A stretch of 64,000 nucleotides of DNA from CAYMZZ01 sp047600605 (lineage in GTDB: Bacteria > Bacteroidota > Bacteroidia > Chitinophagales > Chitinophagaceae), in the NCBI GenBank assembly GCA_047600605.1, contig JASGKK010000001.1, positions 1,116,001 to 1,180,000 on the forward strand, in the 5' to 3' direction. Positions 27,336 through 38,000 of this stretch are shown here, piece after piece. The notes beneath the pieces were generated by a model, which was given only the letters and a program-made list of their open reading frames with translations, ran no database searches and was not told the DNA's origin. A program made the translations under genes and the position numbers. Each line of letters begins with the position of its first letter. Positions within the stretch are counted from its first letter, which is position 1.

Positions 27336-28459
27336 TGAGCAAACAGCAACTGCGGATAGCTTCTTTTGGATTCCGGTCAATCCCTCCTTCGAAAGGATCG
27401 GCCGGCGCCGATAAGTTTGCTGTTGAATTTTTACCGCGGCTGGCCGAACGTGGTTATGAAGTGGTCGGCTACAATCGGATCTATCCCGGCCAGTCAAAAG
27501 GACCTGATGATTACAAGGGCGTGCGTGTGTATTATTTCAAGACCATTCCCAAATCAGGCATTGACTCCATGATCCACTCGGCCAAAGTGACCTGGCATAT
27601 CCTGACCCGCAATACTGCCCGCATTGTACATATTCAGGGCAACAATGCGCTTTTTGCCTTTATTCTGAAAATATTCGGTAAAAAAGTAATTCTGAGTATT
27701 GACGGTACCGAATTTGAACGGGAGAAATGGTCCTGGTTTATGCGCAAGCTCGTACTGGCCAATGCGTACCTCGCTGTATGGTCATGCAAGTACATTGCCA
27801 TAGACAACATCTTTACCAAAGAGTTGTTTGAGAAAAAATTCAAAAAGAAATTTGATTTTATCTCTTTTGGCAGTGAGATCAAGGAAACTACCGACACCGA
27901 TATATTGTCGAAACTGGGACTCGAAAAAGGAGATTACTTCCTTTTCGTAGGTCGTTTTATTCCCGACAAGGGTCTGCAATACCTGATCCCTGCTTTTGAA
28001 AAGCTGAAGACGACCAAAAAACTGGTGCTGGTGGGCGGGTCTCCCAATCCCAGCGAGTTTGAACTCGGCTTAAAGAATACCAGCGATCCACGTATTGTAT
28101 TCCCCGGCTTCATTTATGGCGATGATACAGTAACACTTATGAAAAATGCCTACTGTTATATTCAGCCATCCGATATTGAAGGGTTGTCGCCGGTAATGCT
28201 TTCGGTAATGGGTCTTGGCACGCCGCTTATCTGCAGTAATATCAAGGAGAATATGTACCTGGTGCACCAGGATGCACTCACTTTCGAAAAATCGGATGTG
28301 GATGACCTTACACGCCAGCTGGAATATTCGCTTGAGCACCGCGATGAGCATTTGCAACTGGCTTCCAAAGCCAAAGAACGGATCAGTAAGGAATACAGCT
28401 GGGAGACCATTACTGATCAATATGTGGAACTATTTGAAAAAAGCTTACAAAAAAAATAA
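27335..28459 (+). CDS. glycosyltransferase family 4
   Basis: A 374-residue GT-B enzyme. SFGFRSIPPSKGSAGADKFA is the N-terminal loop as in GT4 members acting on undecaprenyl-linked acceptors. FVGRFIPDKGLQYLIPAFEKL starts the donor domain, and PSDIEGLSPVMLSVMGLGTP carries the E-x7 motif region, with M in place of the second Glu. Sugar unknown. Translation is probably coupled to the RmlD-like gene through an ATGA overlap. Confidence 0.9.
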   Translation: MSKQQLRIASFGFRSIPPSKGSAGADKFAVEFLPRLAERGYEVVGYNRIYPGQSKGPDDYKGVRVYYFKTIPKSGIDSMIHSAKVTWHILTRNTARIVHIQGNNALFAFILKIFGKKVILSIDGTEFEREKWSWFMRKLVLANAYLAVWSCKYIAIDNIFTKELFEKKFKKKFDFISFGSEIKETTDTDILSKLGLEKGDYFLFVGRFIPDKGLQYLIPAFEKLKTTKKLVLVGGSPNPSEFELGLKNTSDPRIVFPGFIYGDDTVTLMKNAYCYIQPSDIEGLSPVMLSVMGLGTPLICSNIKENMYLVHQDALTFEKSDVDDLTRQLEYSLEHRDEHLQLASKAKERISKEYSWETITDQYVELFEKSLQKK

Positions 28460-28461
28460 AC

Positions 28462-29472
28462 ATGCTTAAAGTTGTATTGATTGGCGCCGGCAAGATGGGT
28501 ATTTCACACCTGTCTATCCTGGGAGCCCATCCCGATGTAGAGGTGGTAGGGGTATGTGATACATCCAAGATGGTAAATGATTTTCTGACCCGTTATGGGA
28601 AATTCAACTGTTTTACAGATTATCAGAAAATGCTGAGCCAGGTAAATGCGGATGCTGCTTTTGTGGCAGTGCCTACAAAGTTTCACCACAGCATTATCAA
28701 GGATCTGCTGCAGAAAAATCTGCATGTTTTTGCAGAAAAACCTTTCTGTCTCACGGTTGAGCAGGGTGATGAGCTGGTAAAACTGGCCGCTGCCAATAAA
28801 CGTATAACACAGGTTGGTTATCACAATAAATTTGTAGGAACCTTCCGCGAAGTAAAAAAGCTGGTTGACAGTGGTGTACTGGGCGAGATCTATCATTTCA
28901 CCGGTGAAGCCTATGGTCCTGTAGTGATCCGTAAAAAGCAGGACACCTGGCGCTCTGATCCCTCCGAAGGAGGTGGCTGTCTGCTGGATTATGCTTCTCA
29001 CGTCATTGACCTCATCAATGGTACACTTTCGCCGGTAGTGGCATCGAGAGGCACTTTGCTGAAATCAGTCTACAGTACACAGGTCGAAGATGCTGTGTAT
29101 TCATTGCTCGAGCTGCAATCAGGCCTCACCGGCGTACTGTCTGTAAACTGGAGTGACGACACACACCGGAAAATGACCACATCCATTACCATACAGGGCA
29201 CCAACGGCAAGATCATATCGGATGCCAATGAGCTCAAGGTTTTTCTGAAAGGAAAAGAGTTTCCTGCCGGTTATTCAAAGGGATGGACGATCAAATACAT
29301 CACTGAGCTGACAGAAGAAGTGGATTTTTACCTGCGTGGTGAAGAATACTCAGCACAGATTGACTATTTCGTGAAAGCAGCACTGGGTCAGGCTCCCAAC
29401 ACGATCAACACTTTTGAAAGTGCCTGGCTGACAGACAGAGCGATCTCAATCATTAAAAAAAGTTCAAAATAA
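28462..29472 (+). CDS. Gfo/Idh/MocA family oxidoreductase
   Basis: A 336-residue NAD(P)-dependent enzyme. VVLIGAGKMGISHLSIL (4-20) is the Rossmann loop, HVFAEKPFCLTVEQGD carries the EKP motif, and GGGCLLDYASHVIDLI holds the DxxxH catalytic pair. Family members oxidise or reduce sugars and often make nucleotide-sugar precursors in glycan loci. It lies 6 bases before a TIM-barrel-like gene of unknown role; the two probably act together. Confidence 0.9.
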   Translation: MLKVVLIGAGKMGISHLSILGAHPDVEVVGVCDTSKMVNDFLTRYGKFNCFTDYQKMLSQVNADAAFVAVPTKFHHSIIKDLLQKNLHVFAEKPFCLTVEQGDELVKLAAANKRITQVGYHNKFVGTFREVKKLVDSGVLGEIYHFTGEAYGPVVIRKKQDTWRSDPSEGGGCLLDYASHVIDLINGTLSPVVASRGTLLKSVYSTQVEDAVYSLLELQSGLTGVLSVNWSDDTHRKMTTSITIQGTNGKIISDANELKVFLKGKEFPAGYSKGWTIKYITELTEEVDFYLRGEEYSAQIDYFVKAALGQAPNTINTFESAWLTDRAISIIKKSSK

Positions 29473-29478
29473 GTACCG

Positions 29479-30348
29479 ATGGAGAGAATATTATTTGGCG
29501 ACAACCAGTTTTTTGCGGTGAACCATATCAGCGATGAAAAATCGCGTGCACAATCCATCAAATTCAAAGACGATCAGGCCATCATCCGCACGCTGGATTA
29601 TGCCCGTGCTGCCGGTTCCAATACATTTATGTGCACCACGCACGACCGCATTGCCAATATCTGCGATCATATCAGGGCCAATCCTGATAAATACAATGGC
29701 TACAGCATTTTTCCCTGTATGCCCTATGCACATAAATATGCCAATGCGGTAACAGAACTGGGTATTACCGGTACGCTGAAACAATATGTGCCCGGCAATT
29801 TCTTTGGCTCTTTATTCAAAGGAGGTGTGGCTTATTTGTCGAAAGACTATATGGCCATCATGGAGTTGCTGATTGATGCGGAAATGAAAATGTTCAAGGG
29901 TATCAATACACCGGTTATCTTCCTGCAAAACGTAATCACCGACTTACTGCTGGGTCTTCGTGCCGGTGAGGTATTCCTGGCTTTTCATAATTACATAAAG
30001 AAGAAATACAACGCCGAGGCCGGTTTCATCACTATGAACCTGCCCAAATTGCTGGATGTGCTGGAAGAGCAGGGTATTAAAAACCCGGTTATCTGTGCGT
30101 CTATCAATAAAGCCGCTTTCCGTATGTCGGGTGGTAAAGCACTGTATGAAAAAACGCTGGAGACCCGGCAGGTACGGGCTGTTGCCATGCAGGTGCTGGG
30201 TGGTGGCGCTATTTCACCCAAAGAAGCTATTGAATATGTATGTGGCCTTCCCAATATTGAATCTATTCTCTTTGGCGCTTCTTCCAAAGGAAATATAGAA
30301 GAAACAATGGGGCTGATCCGGCAGTTTGATGCACAGAAAGTAAAGTAA
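29479..30348 (+). CDS. TIM-barrel-like protein of the polysaccharide locus, unknown function
   Basis: A 289-residue soluble protein. It starts RILFGDNQFFAVNH and ends IESILFGASSKGNIEETM, a closing pattern seen in aldo-keto-reductase-like barrels, with regular beta-alpha units between (NTFMCTTHDRIANI, NPVICASINKAAFRM). The classical aldo-keto reductase Tyr/Lys motif is not obvious. I do not recognise an experimentally known family. Paired with the Gfo/Idh gene, it may help make or modify a nucleotide sugar. It is the last gene before the terminator. Confidence 0.65.
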   Translation: MERILFGDNQFFAVNHISDEKSRAQSIKFKDDQAIIRTLDYARAAGSNTFMCTTHDRIANICDHIRANPDKYNGYSIFPCMPYAHKYANAVTELGITGTLKQYVPGNFFGSLFKGGVAYLSKDYMAIMELLIDAEMKMFKGINTPVIFLQNVITDLLLGLRAGEVFLAFHNYIKKKYNAEAGFITMNLPKLLDVLEEQGIKNPVICASINKAAFRMSGGKALYEKTLETRQVRAVAMQVLGGGAISPKEAIEYVCGLPNIESILFGASSKGNIEETMGLIRQFDAQKVK

Positions 30349-30385
30349 TTTTACCTCATTCTGCATAGTTTCAGGTACTCAAAAG

Positions 30386-30418
30386 AAAAAGGGCGTTGAC
30401 TTTGTCAACGCCCTTTTT
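30386..30418. terminator. bidirectional terminator ending the polysaccharide operon
   Basis: A perfect 15-base stem (30386-30400 with 30404-30418) with a three-base loop, A tract on one side and T tract on the other. It lies between the convergent polysaccharide operon and the surface-protein gene and can serve both. Confidence 0.92.
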
Positions 30419-30434
30419 ACAGCATCCATCCGTC

Positions 30435-33400
30435 CTAAATCTTCACAAACCGGAGAGTTTTACGTTCACTGGCATTGAATACCAGCTCAACAGTATATGC
30501 ACCGGCTTTTAATGTATTAACCTGGAGCGTTGTGCTTAAACGTACAGAAGTCTTGTTTACCTCTGTTGTACTGAGCACTTGCTCTCCTGACATATTATAT
30601 ACGCGTATCCGCACTTTTCCTGTATACGCATGATCAACTACCAGGTTTATTTTATCCTGTGCAGGATTCGGAAATAATGAAGCAGTACCGGCATCGGTCA
30701 GTTTCTGAACACTTTCCGGGCTCACTGCAACAGTCGACTCTGTATCTGGAGTCATATCTGCAGTTGCTGCTTCTTCGATTGCAGCGGCATCAACGCCTCT
30801 GCCGCTGTAGCTACCCTTGCGAACAGTAATAGTAACGGTAGCACTTGCCACTGCGCCATTATTATCCTTTACAGTAAGGCGGAAGACATAGTCGCCTGTA
30901 CGGCTCAGACCAGTGGCAGACGTGATAGCCGCAGCACTGTTTGAAATTCTGACTTTGCGGGGACCACTCAATTGTTTCCAGCTATAGCTTACAATACGGC
31001 CATCGGGATCATAGGAGCGGCTTCCGTTGAGTGTAACGCTGCTTGAAGGCAACCAGATTGTCTGATTGCTGCCCGCGTTGGCTACAGGAGGCTTATTGCC
31101 TACAGAGGTATTATTGTTGTTTACAGTAACACTCACGGTAGCCGAAGCCTGTGCACCACGGTTATCAGTAACCGTCAGGCGATAAGTATATACGCCAGCA
31201 ATCAGGTTGCTTACTGTAGCGGAAACAGTCGCAGCAGACGAGATTACAGAAGTAGAAGGACCACTTACCTGTACCCAGTTGTAGCTGGCGATAGTACCAT
31301 CCGGATCCGTTGATGCACTTCCATTAAGTGTAGCCTTGTTGGTAGGCAGGGTAATGATCTGATTGGAGCCTGCATTGGCTACCGGTGCCTGATTGGCCGC
31401 CGCATTCACTGTTACTTTTACTGTGTCGCTGGCTGTAGCGCCATTATTATCTGTTACTGTGAGACTGAAGTAGTATACTCCTGCCTGCAGATTGCTGACT
31501 GTAGCTGTTACCGCTGAATTGACAGCGATGGTAGCCGCAGCAGGACCACTCACCTGCTTCCAGAGATAACCAGTGATCGTGCCATTCGCATCAGAAGAAG
31601 CACTGCCATTGAGGGTAACATTATTAACCGGCAGGGTGATCGCCTGATCTGCACCCGCATTGGCAGCAGGCGGTACATTCACCACCGAATCGACGGTAAC
31701 AGTGGTATATGCAATAGCGGTGGCACCGTTATTGTCCGTCACTGTAAGGCGGTAGGTGTAGGCTCCTTTCTGCAGGCTGCTCACGGTAATAATGGATGTT
31801 GTAGCTGACGACAAGACCGAAGTTGAAGGGCCAGCTGTCTGTGCCCAGCGATAACTGCTGATCACACCATCAGGATCGCTGGAGGCGCTGCCATTGAGGG
31901 TAGCTGTGTTTACCGGAAGCTTAATGGTCTGGTTTGCTCCGGCATTCGCCACAGGAGCCTGGTTGGCCGCTGCATTGACGGTAACCGTTACCGTATCCGA
32001 TGCAGTGGCATTACTGTTGTCGCGCACTGTTAATTTATAACTATATACGCCCTGTACCAGGCTGCTCACCGTAATACTGGCTGCGCTGGTAGAAGATAAA
32101 GCTGAAGTTGAAGGACCGCTGATCTGTGCCCACAGGTAACTGGCAATCGTGCCATCGGCATCGCGTGAGCCGCTACCATTCAGCGTAGCACTGTTAGCAG
32201 GTAAAGTGATAGTCTGATCAGCACCGGCATTCGCCACAGGAGCCTGGTTGGCCGCTGCGTTGACGGTAACCGTTACCGTATCCGATGCAGTGGCATTGCT
32301 GTTGTCGCGTACTGTCAATTTATAACTATAGACCCCTTGTACCAGGCTGCTCACCGTAATGCTGGCTGCGCTGGTAGAAGATAAAGCTGAAGTTGAAGGG
32401 CCGCTGATCTGTGCCCACAGGTAACTGGCAATCGTGCCATCGGCATCGCGTGAGCCGCTACCATTCAGTGTGGCACTGTTAGCAGGCAAAGTGATAGTCT
32501 GATCAGCACCGGCATTCGCCACAGGAGCCTGATTGGCCGCTGCGTTGACGGTAACCGTTACCGTATCGGATGCAGTGGCATTGCTGTTGTCGCGTACTGT
32601 CAATTTATAACTATAGACCCCTTGTACCAGGCTGCTCACCGTAATGCTGGCTGCGCTGGTAGACGATAAAGCTGAAGTTGAAGGGCCGCTGATCTGTGCC
32701 CACAGGTAACTGGCAATCGTGCCATCAGCATCGCGTGAGCCGCTACCATTCAGCGTAGCAGTACTGGTAGGCAACGTAATGGTTTGATTGGAACCGGCAT
32801 TGGCAACAGGCACCTGATTGGCGGCGGCATTCACAGTTACAGTCACACTTGCCGTAGAACTCGTACCCGCGTTATCTGTTACTTTAAGTTGATAAGTATA
32901 GGTTCCCTGTACCAGGTTGCTTACTGTAATATTGGCTGTTGTTGTAGATGACAAAGCAGAAGTAGAAGGGCCGCTCACCTGCTGCCACAGATAGCTGGCA
33001 ATCGTGCCATCAGGATCGCTGGAAGCGCTGCCGTTGAGGGTAGCAGTGCTGGCAGGCAATGTAATGGTTTGATTGGAACCGGCATTCGCCACAGGCGCCT
33101 GATTGGGCGTGCCAGTACCTGCGCCAACAGTGATGGTACGCAGCGTATAGCTGCCATCGCTGTTGCGGCCGGCAATAGCCAGTGGCATCGGAGTACGGAA
33201 GCCATCTGTATCCCGCACTTTTACTGTCAGTGTATAAGTGCCTGCAGCCACACTTCCCGGCAGCGTCAGATTATCGGTATGTGCACGGGCGGCAGATTCG
33301 GGCAAAAACATTTTTACCTTAAAAGCAGATACACCTGACCATACAACAGTGCCTCCGCTATTTTTAAGTTCATATAATACATCCCAGTCTTCGTAGCTCT

Positions 33401-34661
33401 GGGTAAGACCTATATTTTTCCATTGCAGGGTTACGGGAAATGCGGTGCCGGTGCTCACATTTGCAGCCGCACTTCCGCCTTCCAGTACAATACGGTAACC
33501 GGCTGCCTTGGAAGCAGCACGTACATTGGAATTGATAGAAGAATTGGGTGAAAAGTTGCCATTACCAAAAGACACGGCATGATAACGTTTTACCTGATTT
33601 TCGAGATCCGCATAATCTGCATTACAGCAGGGCTCCCCTACTATGGGGGCATATTTCCAGCGGTTCATGATCGCGGTATCCAGACGCATTCCATTTACCG
33701 TAAGTGTATTCTGATCGGTATAGGAACGCAGGTAAGCATCGGTTGCACCCCAGTTGTCGCGACGCCAGCCCAGCGGGCCATAGTTGTTGCGGCGGGTCAA
33801 TGCATAATAAGCAACTTCAGGCGGGTTCATCGTATTGCCGAGACGGTTGCCATCAAAGGCAGATACCATGATCACCAGGGGGAAGTTGGGAAAAGCATTT
33901 ACGTGAGCGTCAATAATACGATTGAGCGAAGTAGTCGTAGCACGGGTACCGGCAGGATACTGGCTCATCTGGTCCACGATCGTATAACTATGCCATTCGC
34001 CGAAAGCGCCATAACCCCGGATGTCTATATAATTAATAACATCCCTGTAGGCAATCCCATTATAAGAAGTGGTATTGATGTGGTCGTTGATGGCCTGATT
34101 GAGTGCCAGCAAACGGCTCAGGTAAGCTTCACTATTCCAGTTGGGAACCCAACTGCCGTTAGAAGCCTTCCAGTCTTTGACCGTCTCTGCCTGCATCAGG
34201 TTGTGCAGATATTGCGGATAAACAGCATATCCTCCATCATAATTCACCCGGTGTGGCGATACCGCATCGGGATAGTGGGTCATAATGCCAAACGAGAATT
34301 TCTGTCCCTTACTGATGGCGTCATTGATCTCCTGGTCAAATTTGGTCCAGGTATACACACCCTGGGCGCTTTCAAACATCGACCAGCTGAACCGGAAATA
34401 CTTGTCCAACCGGCGTGTATTAGTGCCTTCAACAGGAATGTTGCTCATGTTTTGATCATTCCATTGTTCTGCACCTCCACCAGGACGATTGAGATCAGGA
34501 TCTGTGTAAGGGATTTGGGTAAAAGATAAAGCAGTTGTTTGTGCGAAGCTGTGTTGTGTTATAACCGTGAGCAGCAGAAATACGGTCCCGGTCAAACAGA
34601 GAGCCTTACGCATTGCAGACAGGCGCACAACAGTCCTGTTGCAAGGTTGTAGTTGTTTCAT
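30435..34661 (-). CDS. secreted DUF4832/DUF4874 protein with eight PKD-like repeats and T9SS tail
   Basis: 1408 residues, very large. A signal peptide is followed by a TIM-barrel-like region (residues about 45-400: SFTQIPYTDPDLNRPG, FRFSWSMFES, YNYIDIRGYGAFGEWH-like stretch) that matches DUF4874/DUF4832 of the glycoside-hydrolase-like type. A beta domain follows (about 410-510). Eight PKD-like repeats of about 95 residues run from 520 to 1285, each starting near PVANAG and ending with VTVTVN. The last 80 residues (LFPNPAQDKINLVV, KAGAYTVELVF) are a T9SS type A sorting domain. Thus it is exported and probably cell-surface bound. Sugar binding or cleavage is inferred; no catalytic residues are proven. 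Confidence 0.85.
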   Translation of the reverse strand: MKQLQPCNRTVVRLSAMRKALCLTGTVFLLLTVITQHSFAQTTALSFTQIPYTDPDLNRPGGGAEQWNDQNMSNIPVEGTNTRRLDKYFRFSWSMFESAQGVYTWTKFDQEINDAISKGQKFSFGIMTHYPDAVSPHRVNYDGGYAVYPQYLHNLMQAETVKDWKASNGSWVPNWNSEAYLSRLLALNQAINDHINTTSYNGIAYRDVINYIDIRGYGAFGEWHSYTIVDQMSQYPAGTRATTTSLNRIIDAHVNAFPNFPLVIMVSAFDGNRLGNTMNPPEVAYYALTRRNNYGPLGWRRDNWGATDAYLRSYTDQNTLTVNGMRLDTAIMNRWKYAPIVGEPCCNADYADLENQVKRYHAVSFGNGNFSPNSSINSNVRAASKAAGYRIVLEGGSAAANVSTGTAFPVTLQWKNIGLTQSYEDWDVLYELKNSGGTVVWSGVSAFKVKMFLPESAARAHTDNLTLPGSVAAGTYTLTVKVRDTDGFRTPMPLAIAGRNSDGSYTLRTITVGAGTGTPNQAPVANAGSNQTITLPASTATLNGSASSDPDGTIASYLWQQVSGPSTSALSSTTTANITVSNLVQGTYTYQLKVTDNAGTSSTASVTVTVNAAANQVPVANAGSNQTITLPTSTATLNGSGSRDADGTIASYLWAQISGPSTSALSSTSAASITVSSLVQGVYSYKLTVRDNSNATASDTVTVTVNAAANQAPVANAGADQTITLPANSATLNGSGSRDADGTIASYLWAQISGPSTSALSSTSAASITVSSLVQGVYSYKLTVRDNSNATASDTVTVTVNAAANQAPVANAGADQTITLPANSATLNGSGSRDADGTIASYLWAQISGPSTSALSSTSAASITVSSLVQGVYSYKLTVRDNSNATASDTVTVTVNAAANQAPVANAGANQTIKLPVNTATLNGSASSDPDGVISSYRWAQTAGPSTSVLSSATTSIITVSSLQKGAYTYRLTVTDNNGATAIAYTTVTVDSVVNVPPAANAGADQAITLPVNNVTLNGSASSDANGTITGYLWKQVSGPAAATIAVNSAVTATVSNLQAGVYYFSLTVTDNNGATASDTVKVTVNAAANQAPVANAGSNQIITLPTNKATLNGSASTDPDGTIASYNWVQVSGPSTSVISSAATVSATVSNLIAGVYTYRLTVTDNRGAQASATVSVTVNNNNTSVGNKPPVANAGSNQTIWLPSSSVTLNGSRSYDPDGRIVSYSWKQLSGPRKVRISNSAAAITSATGLSRTGDYVFRLTVKDNNGAVASATVTITVRKGSYSGRGVDAAAIEEAATADMTPDTESTVAVSPESVQKLTDAGTASLFPNPAQDKINLVVDHAYTGKVRIRVYNMSGEQVLSTTEVNKTSVRLSTTLQVNTLKAGAYTVELVFNASERKTLRFVKI
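31981..32760 (-). repeat. nearly identical 285-bp tandem repeats inside the PKD region
   Basis: Three consecutive PKD units have almost the same DNA: 31981-32265, 32266-32550, and 32551 to about 32760 before divergence. The period is exactly 285 bases (95 codons), so the frame is kept. Other units in the gene are far less similar. This points to recent duplication or gene conversion within the gene. Confidence 0.85.
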
Positions 34662-35059
34662 GGATATCAGATTTTAGCTACTAATAAAATATGTTAGCAG
34701 TTTGCAAAATCCCTGCCGGAGAGTATTGACCATTCGCAATCACAAATGATCATGATCAATTCGATCATAGTAGCTAAGAGTAAACATCCGTATGAAAAAA
34801 GTTATTACACTAAAAAATGCTTATCAGCAAAGCATTTCATCAGTTGATTTTTACTCATATAATATGGAGTGTGGAAAACTAAGTTTTCCACAGAAGACAG
34901 AACAGTGGATTGCGGGCGGTGTATAGCATACTGACGATTACTTCCCGCTGTTCTTGTTATCAATAGACCTTCGCACTTTCACCTTAATCCTTTCGCCTCT
35001 GCGATAACGAGCGAAGCCAGGCATATGCCTGGCTTCGCTCGTTATCGTGCTTTTAAATA
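34662..35059. other. non-coding spacer between the two giant surface-protein genes
   Basis: 398 bases with no gene. It should hold the promoter of the 34661 gene and the terminator of the next one. Visible structures are a TGATCATGATCA palindrome near 34747, a 10-base stem hairpin at 34870-34892 (TGTGGAAAAC, one-to-three-base loop, GTTTTCCACA), and a 46-base perfect palindrome at 35002-35047. No clear -7 box was found. Confidence 0.6.
35002..35047. terminator. 46-base perfect palindrome, probable terminator
   Basis: Each half is 23 bases and the centre is CATATG with no extra loop. It lies 12 bases after the stop of the gene ending at 35060 (minus strand). No T tract follows on the minus strand, but TTTT follows on the plus strand side, so its role as a terminator is likely but not certain. 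Confidence 0.6.
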
Positions 35060-38000
35060 TTACCGTTTGATAAGTTTGGTAGTAACTTTCTTATTCTGTC
35101 CGTCAAACACGGCTTCTACTACATAATTGCCCGGACGAAGTTTGCTGACATCGAGTGTTACGGTATAAGCTCCCTGTGGTTTGTCTACCACTACAGGTGA
35201 CTGGATACGGCGGCCGGTCATATCATAAATATTAACAGACAGGTATCCGGGTTTTTCAGAAAGGACCCGCAGGTTAGTGCTGGCTCCATCTGCCGGGTTG
35301 GGGAACAATACCAGTGTCTGACCTCTGCCCTGGAAATTATCCACGACTATCACTTTTACCGTATCGTTGGCAGTAGCGTTGCGGCTATCGCGCACCGTCA
35401 GGATATATTCGTATTCACCAGCTACCAGATCACTCACCGTCACAATAGCCTGATTGGTTGCAGAAAATGCTGCATTGGATGGGCCGGTAAGCTGACGCCA
35501 TTGATAGGTCAGTGCTGTACCATCAGGGTCATATGATTTGCTACCATCGAGTGTAGCGGTGTTGCTAATAGTGGTAACAGAGATATCATCACCTGCGATA
35601 GCAACCGGCAGTTCATTGGGCTGTGGCAATACGGTAACGGTTACCGTGGTTGATGCTGTTGCATTCGCATTATCACGAACGGTCAGGCGGAACACATATA
35701 CACCCTGTACCAGGTTGGTCACGGTATTGCTTACTGCGTTTGGCGCAGACATATTAGCTGTAGAGGGGCCGCTTACCTGCTGCCAGGTATATCCTGCTAT
35801 TGTTCCGTCAGAATCCCGTGAGCCTGCGCCTGAAAGTACTGTTGAGTTAACAGGCAATGTGATACTGCGATTATTGCCGGCATTGGCCACAGGCGCCACA
35901 TTCGGTGCGGAATTAACTGTAATGGTCACCTGATCGCTTGCAGTAGCATTACGGTTATCTCGTACGGTCAGGCGGAACACATATACACCCTGTACCAGGT
36001 TGCTGGCTGTAATAATTGACGTATTTGTTGCAGACAATGTAGCAGTAGAAGGGCCACTCACCTGCTGCCACAGATAAGTACTGATCACGCCATCGGGATC
36101 GCTGGAGGCACTGCCATTCAATTGCACAGAGTTTGTGGGCAATGTGATGGCACGGTCAGTGCCGGCATTGGCAACAGGATTCACATTCGGAGCTGCATTT
36201 ACAGTAACCGTTACGGTAGCCGTATTTGTGGCGCCATCATTATCACGCACTGTCAGGCGATAAGTATATACCCCCTGAATCAGATTGCTTACTGTGATAC
36301 GGGCTGTTGTTGCAGATGATAATGTAGAAGTCGAAGGGCCGCTCACCTGCTGCCAGGTATAGGCGGTTATTGAACCATCCGCATCATTCGAACCTGTACC
36401 ATCCAGCACAGCAGTGCTCACAGGCAGGGTAATCGTAATATTATTACCGGCATCTGCCACTGGTACCACATTGGCCGCATTTACAGTTACGGTAACTATA
36501 TCCGTTGCTGTAGCACCCGCGTTGTCTGTCACGGTGAGCTGATAGGTATAGACTCCCTGCTGCAGGCTGCTTACCGTAGTATTGGCCGCAGTAGCAGAAG
36601 AGAATACAGATGCAGCAGGACCGCTCAGTTGTGTCCACTGATAAGAAGCAATGGAGCCATCGGGATCTGAAGAGGCGCTGCCATTCAGCGAAGCTGTATT
36701 GACCGGCAGACGGATGGCCTGATTGGTACCTGCATCAGCTACCGGCGTCTGATTAGTGGGTGAGTTTACGGTCACCCGTACCAGATCTGTTGAAGTAGCA
36801 TTATTATTATCACGTACAGTAAGGCGGTAGGTGTATACACCCTGAACCAGGTTGCTTACTGTGATATTGGCTGTTGTTGTAGATGACAAAACAGAAGTAG
36901 AAGGGCCGCTCACCTGTTGCCACAAATAACTCGCGATGGTGCCATCCGGATCGGTGGAAGCGCTGCCATTCAGGTTAGCAGTACTAACGGGCAGGGTAAT
37001 ACTCTGATCGGCACCCGCATTGGCTACCGGCACCTGGTTGGGGGCTGCATTGACCGTAACAGTTACTGTAGCGCTGGCGGTAGCACCGGCATTATCAGTC
37101 ACTGTAAGACGATACGTATAGGTACCCTGCACCAGGTTGCTTACTGTAATATTAGCGGTTGAAGTAGATGATAAGGTAGAGGCAGAAGGCCCATTTACCT
37201 GTTGCCACAGATAACTCGCGATGGTACCATCCGGATCGGTAGAAGCGCTGCCATTCAGGCCCGCACTGTTTGCAGGAAGGGTGATGGTCACATTGGTGCC
37301 TGCGTTGGCTACAGGTGCCTGGTTGGCGGCCGCATTGACGGTAACGGTTACCGTAGCACTGGCAGTAGCACCCGCATTATCTGTCACCGTAAGACGATAG
37401 GTATAGGTACCCTGTATGAGGTTGCTTACACTGATACTGGCCGTTGAGGTAGACGATAAGGTAGAGGTAGAAGGCCCACTTACCTGTTGCCACAGATAAC
37501 CCGCGATGGTGCCATCCGGATCGGTAGAAGCACTACCATTCAGACTGGCACTGTTTACAGGCAATGTGATCGTAGCATTACTACCCGCATTGGCCACAGG
37601 CGCCTGGTTGGTAGCTGCATTGACCGTAACGGTTACTGTAGCACTGGAAGTCGCACTCGCGTTGTCAGTCACTGTAAGACGATAGGTATAGGTACCCTGT
37701 ACCAGGTTGCTTACTGTAATATTTGCTGTTGAGGTAGACGATAAAGCAGAAGTAGAAGGGCCGCTTACCTGCTGCCACAGATAGCTGGCAATAGTGCCAT
37801 CGGGGTCGCTGGAGGCGTTGCCGGTGAGCGTGGCAGTGCTGGTTGGTAGAGTAATGATCTGGTTAGAGCCTGCATTGGCAACAGGGGGTTGGTTAGGTAC
37901 CGCGCTGCCGGTGCTTACGGTCAGTGTGCGCAGGGTATAACTGCCATCGCTGTTGCGGCCGGTAATAGCCAGCGGCATCGGAGTACGGAAGCCATCTGCG

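Noticed and set aside
30800..33100. possible CRISPR-like or satellite array
   Set aside because: The repeats keep a 285-base coding period and translate as PKD-like domains; there are no short repeats with unique spacers.
33579..34529. 316-residue plus-strand open frame antisense to the surface protein
   Set aside because: The matching region of the close paralogue (38369-39319) is broken by stops into three pieces, so the frame is not under selection.
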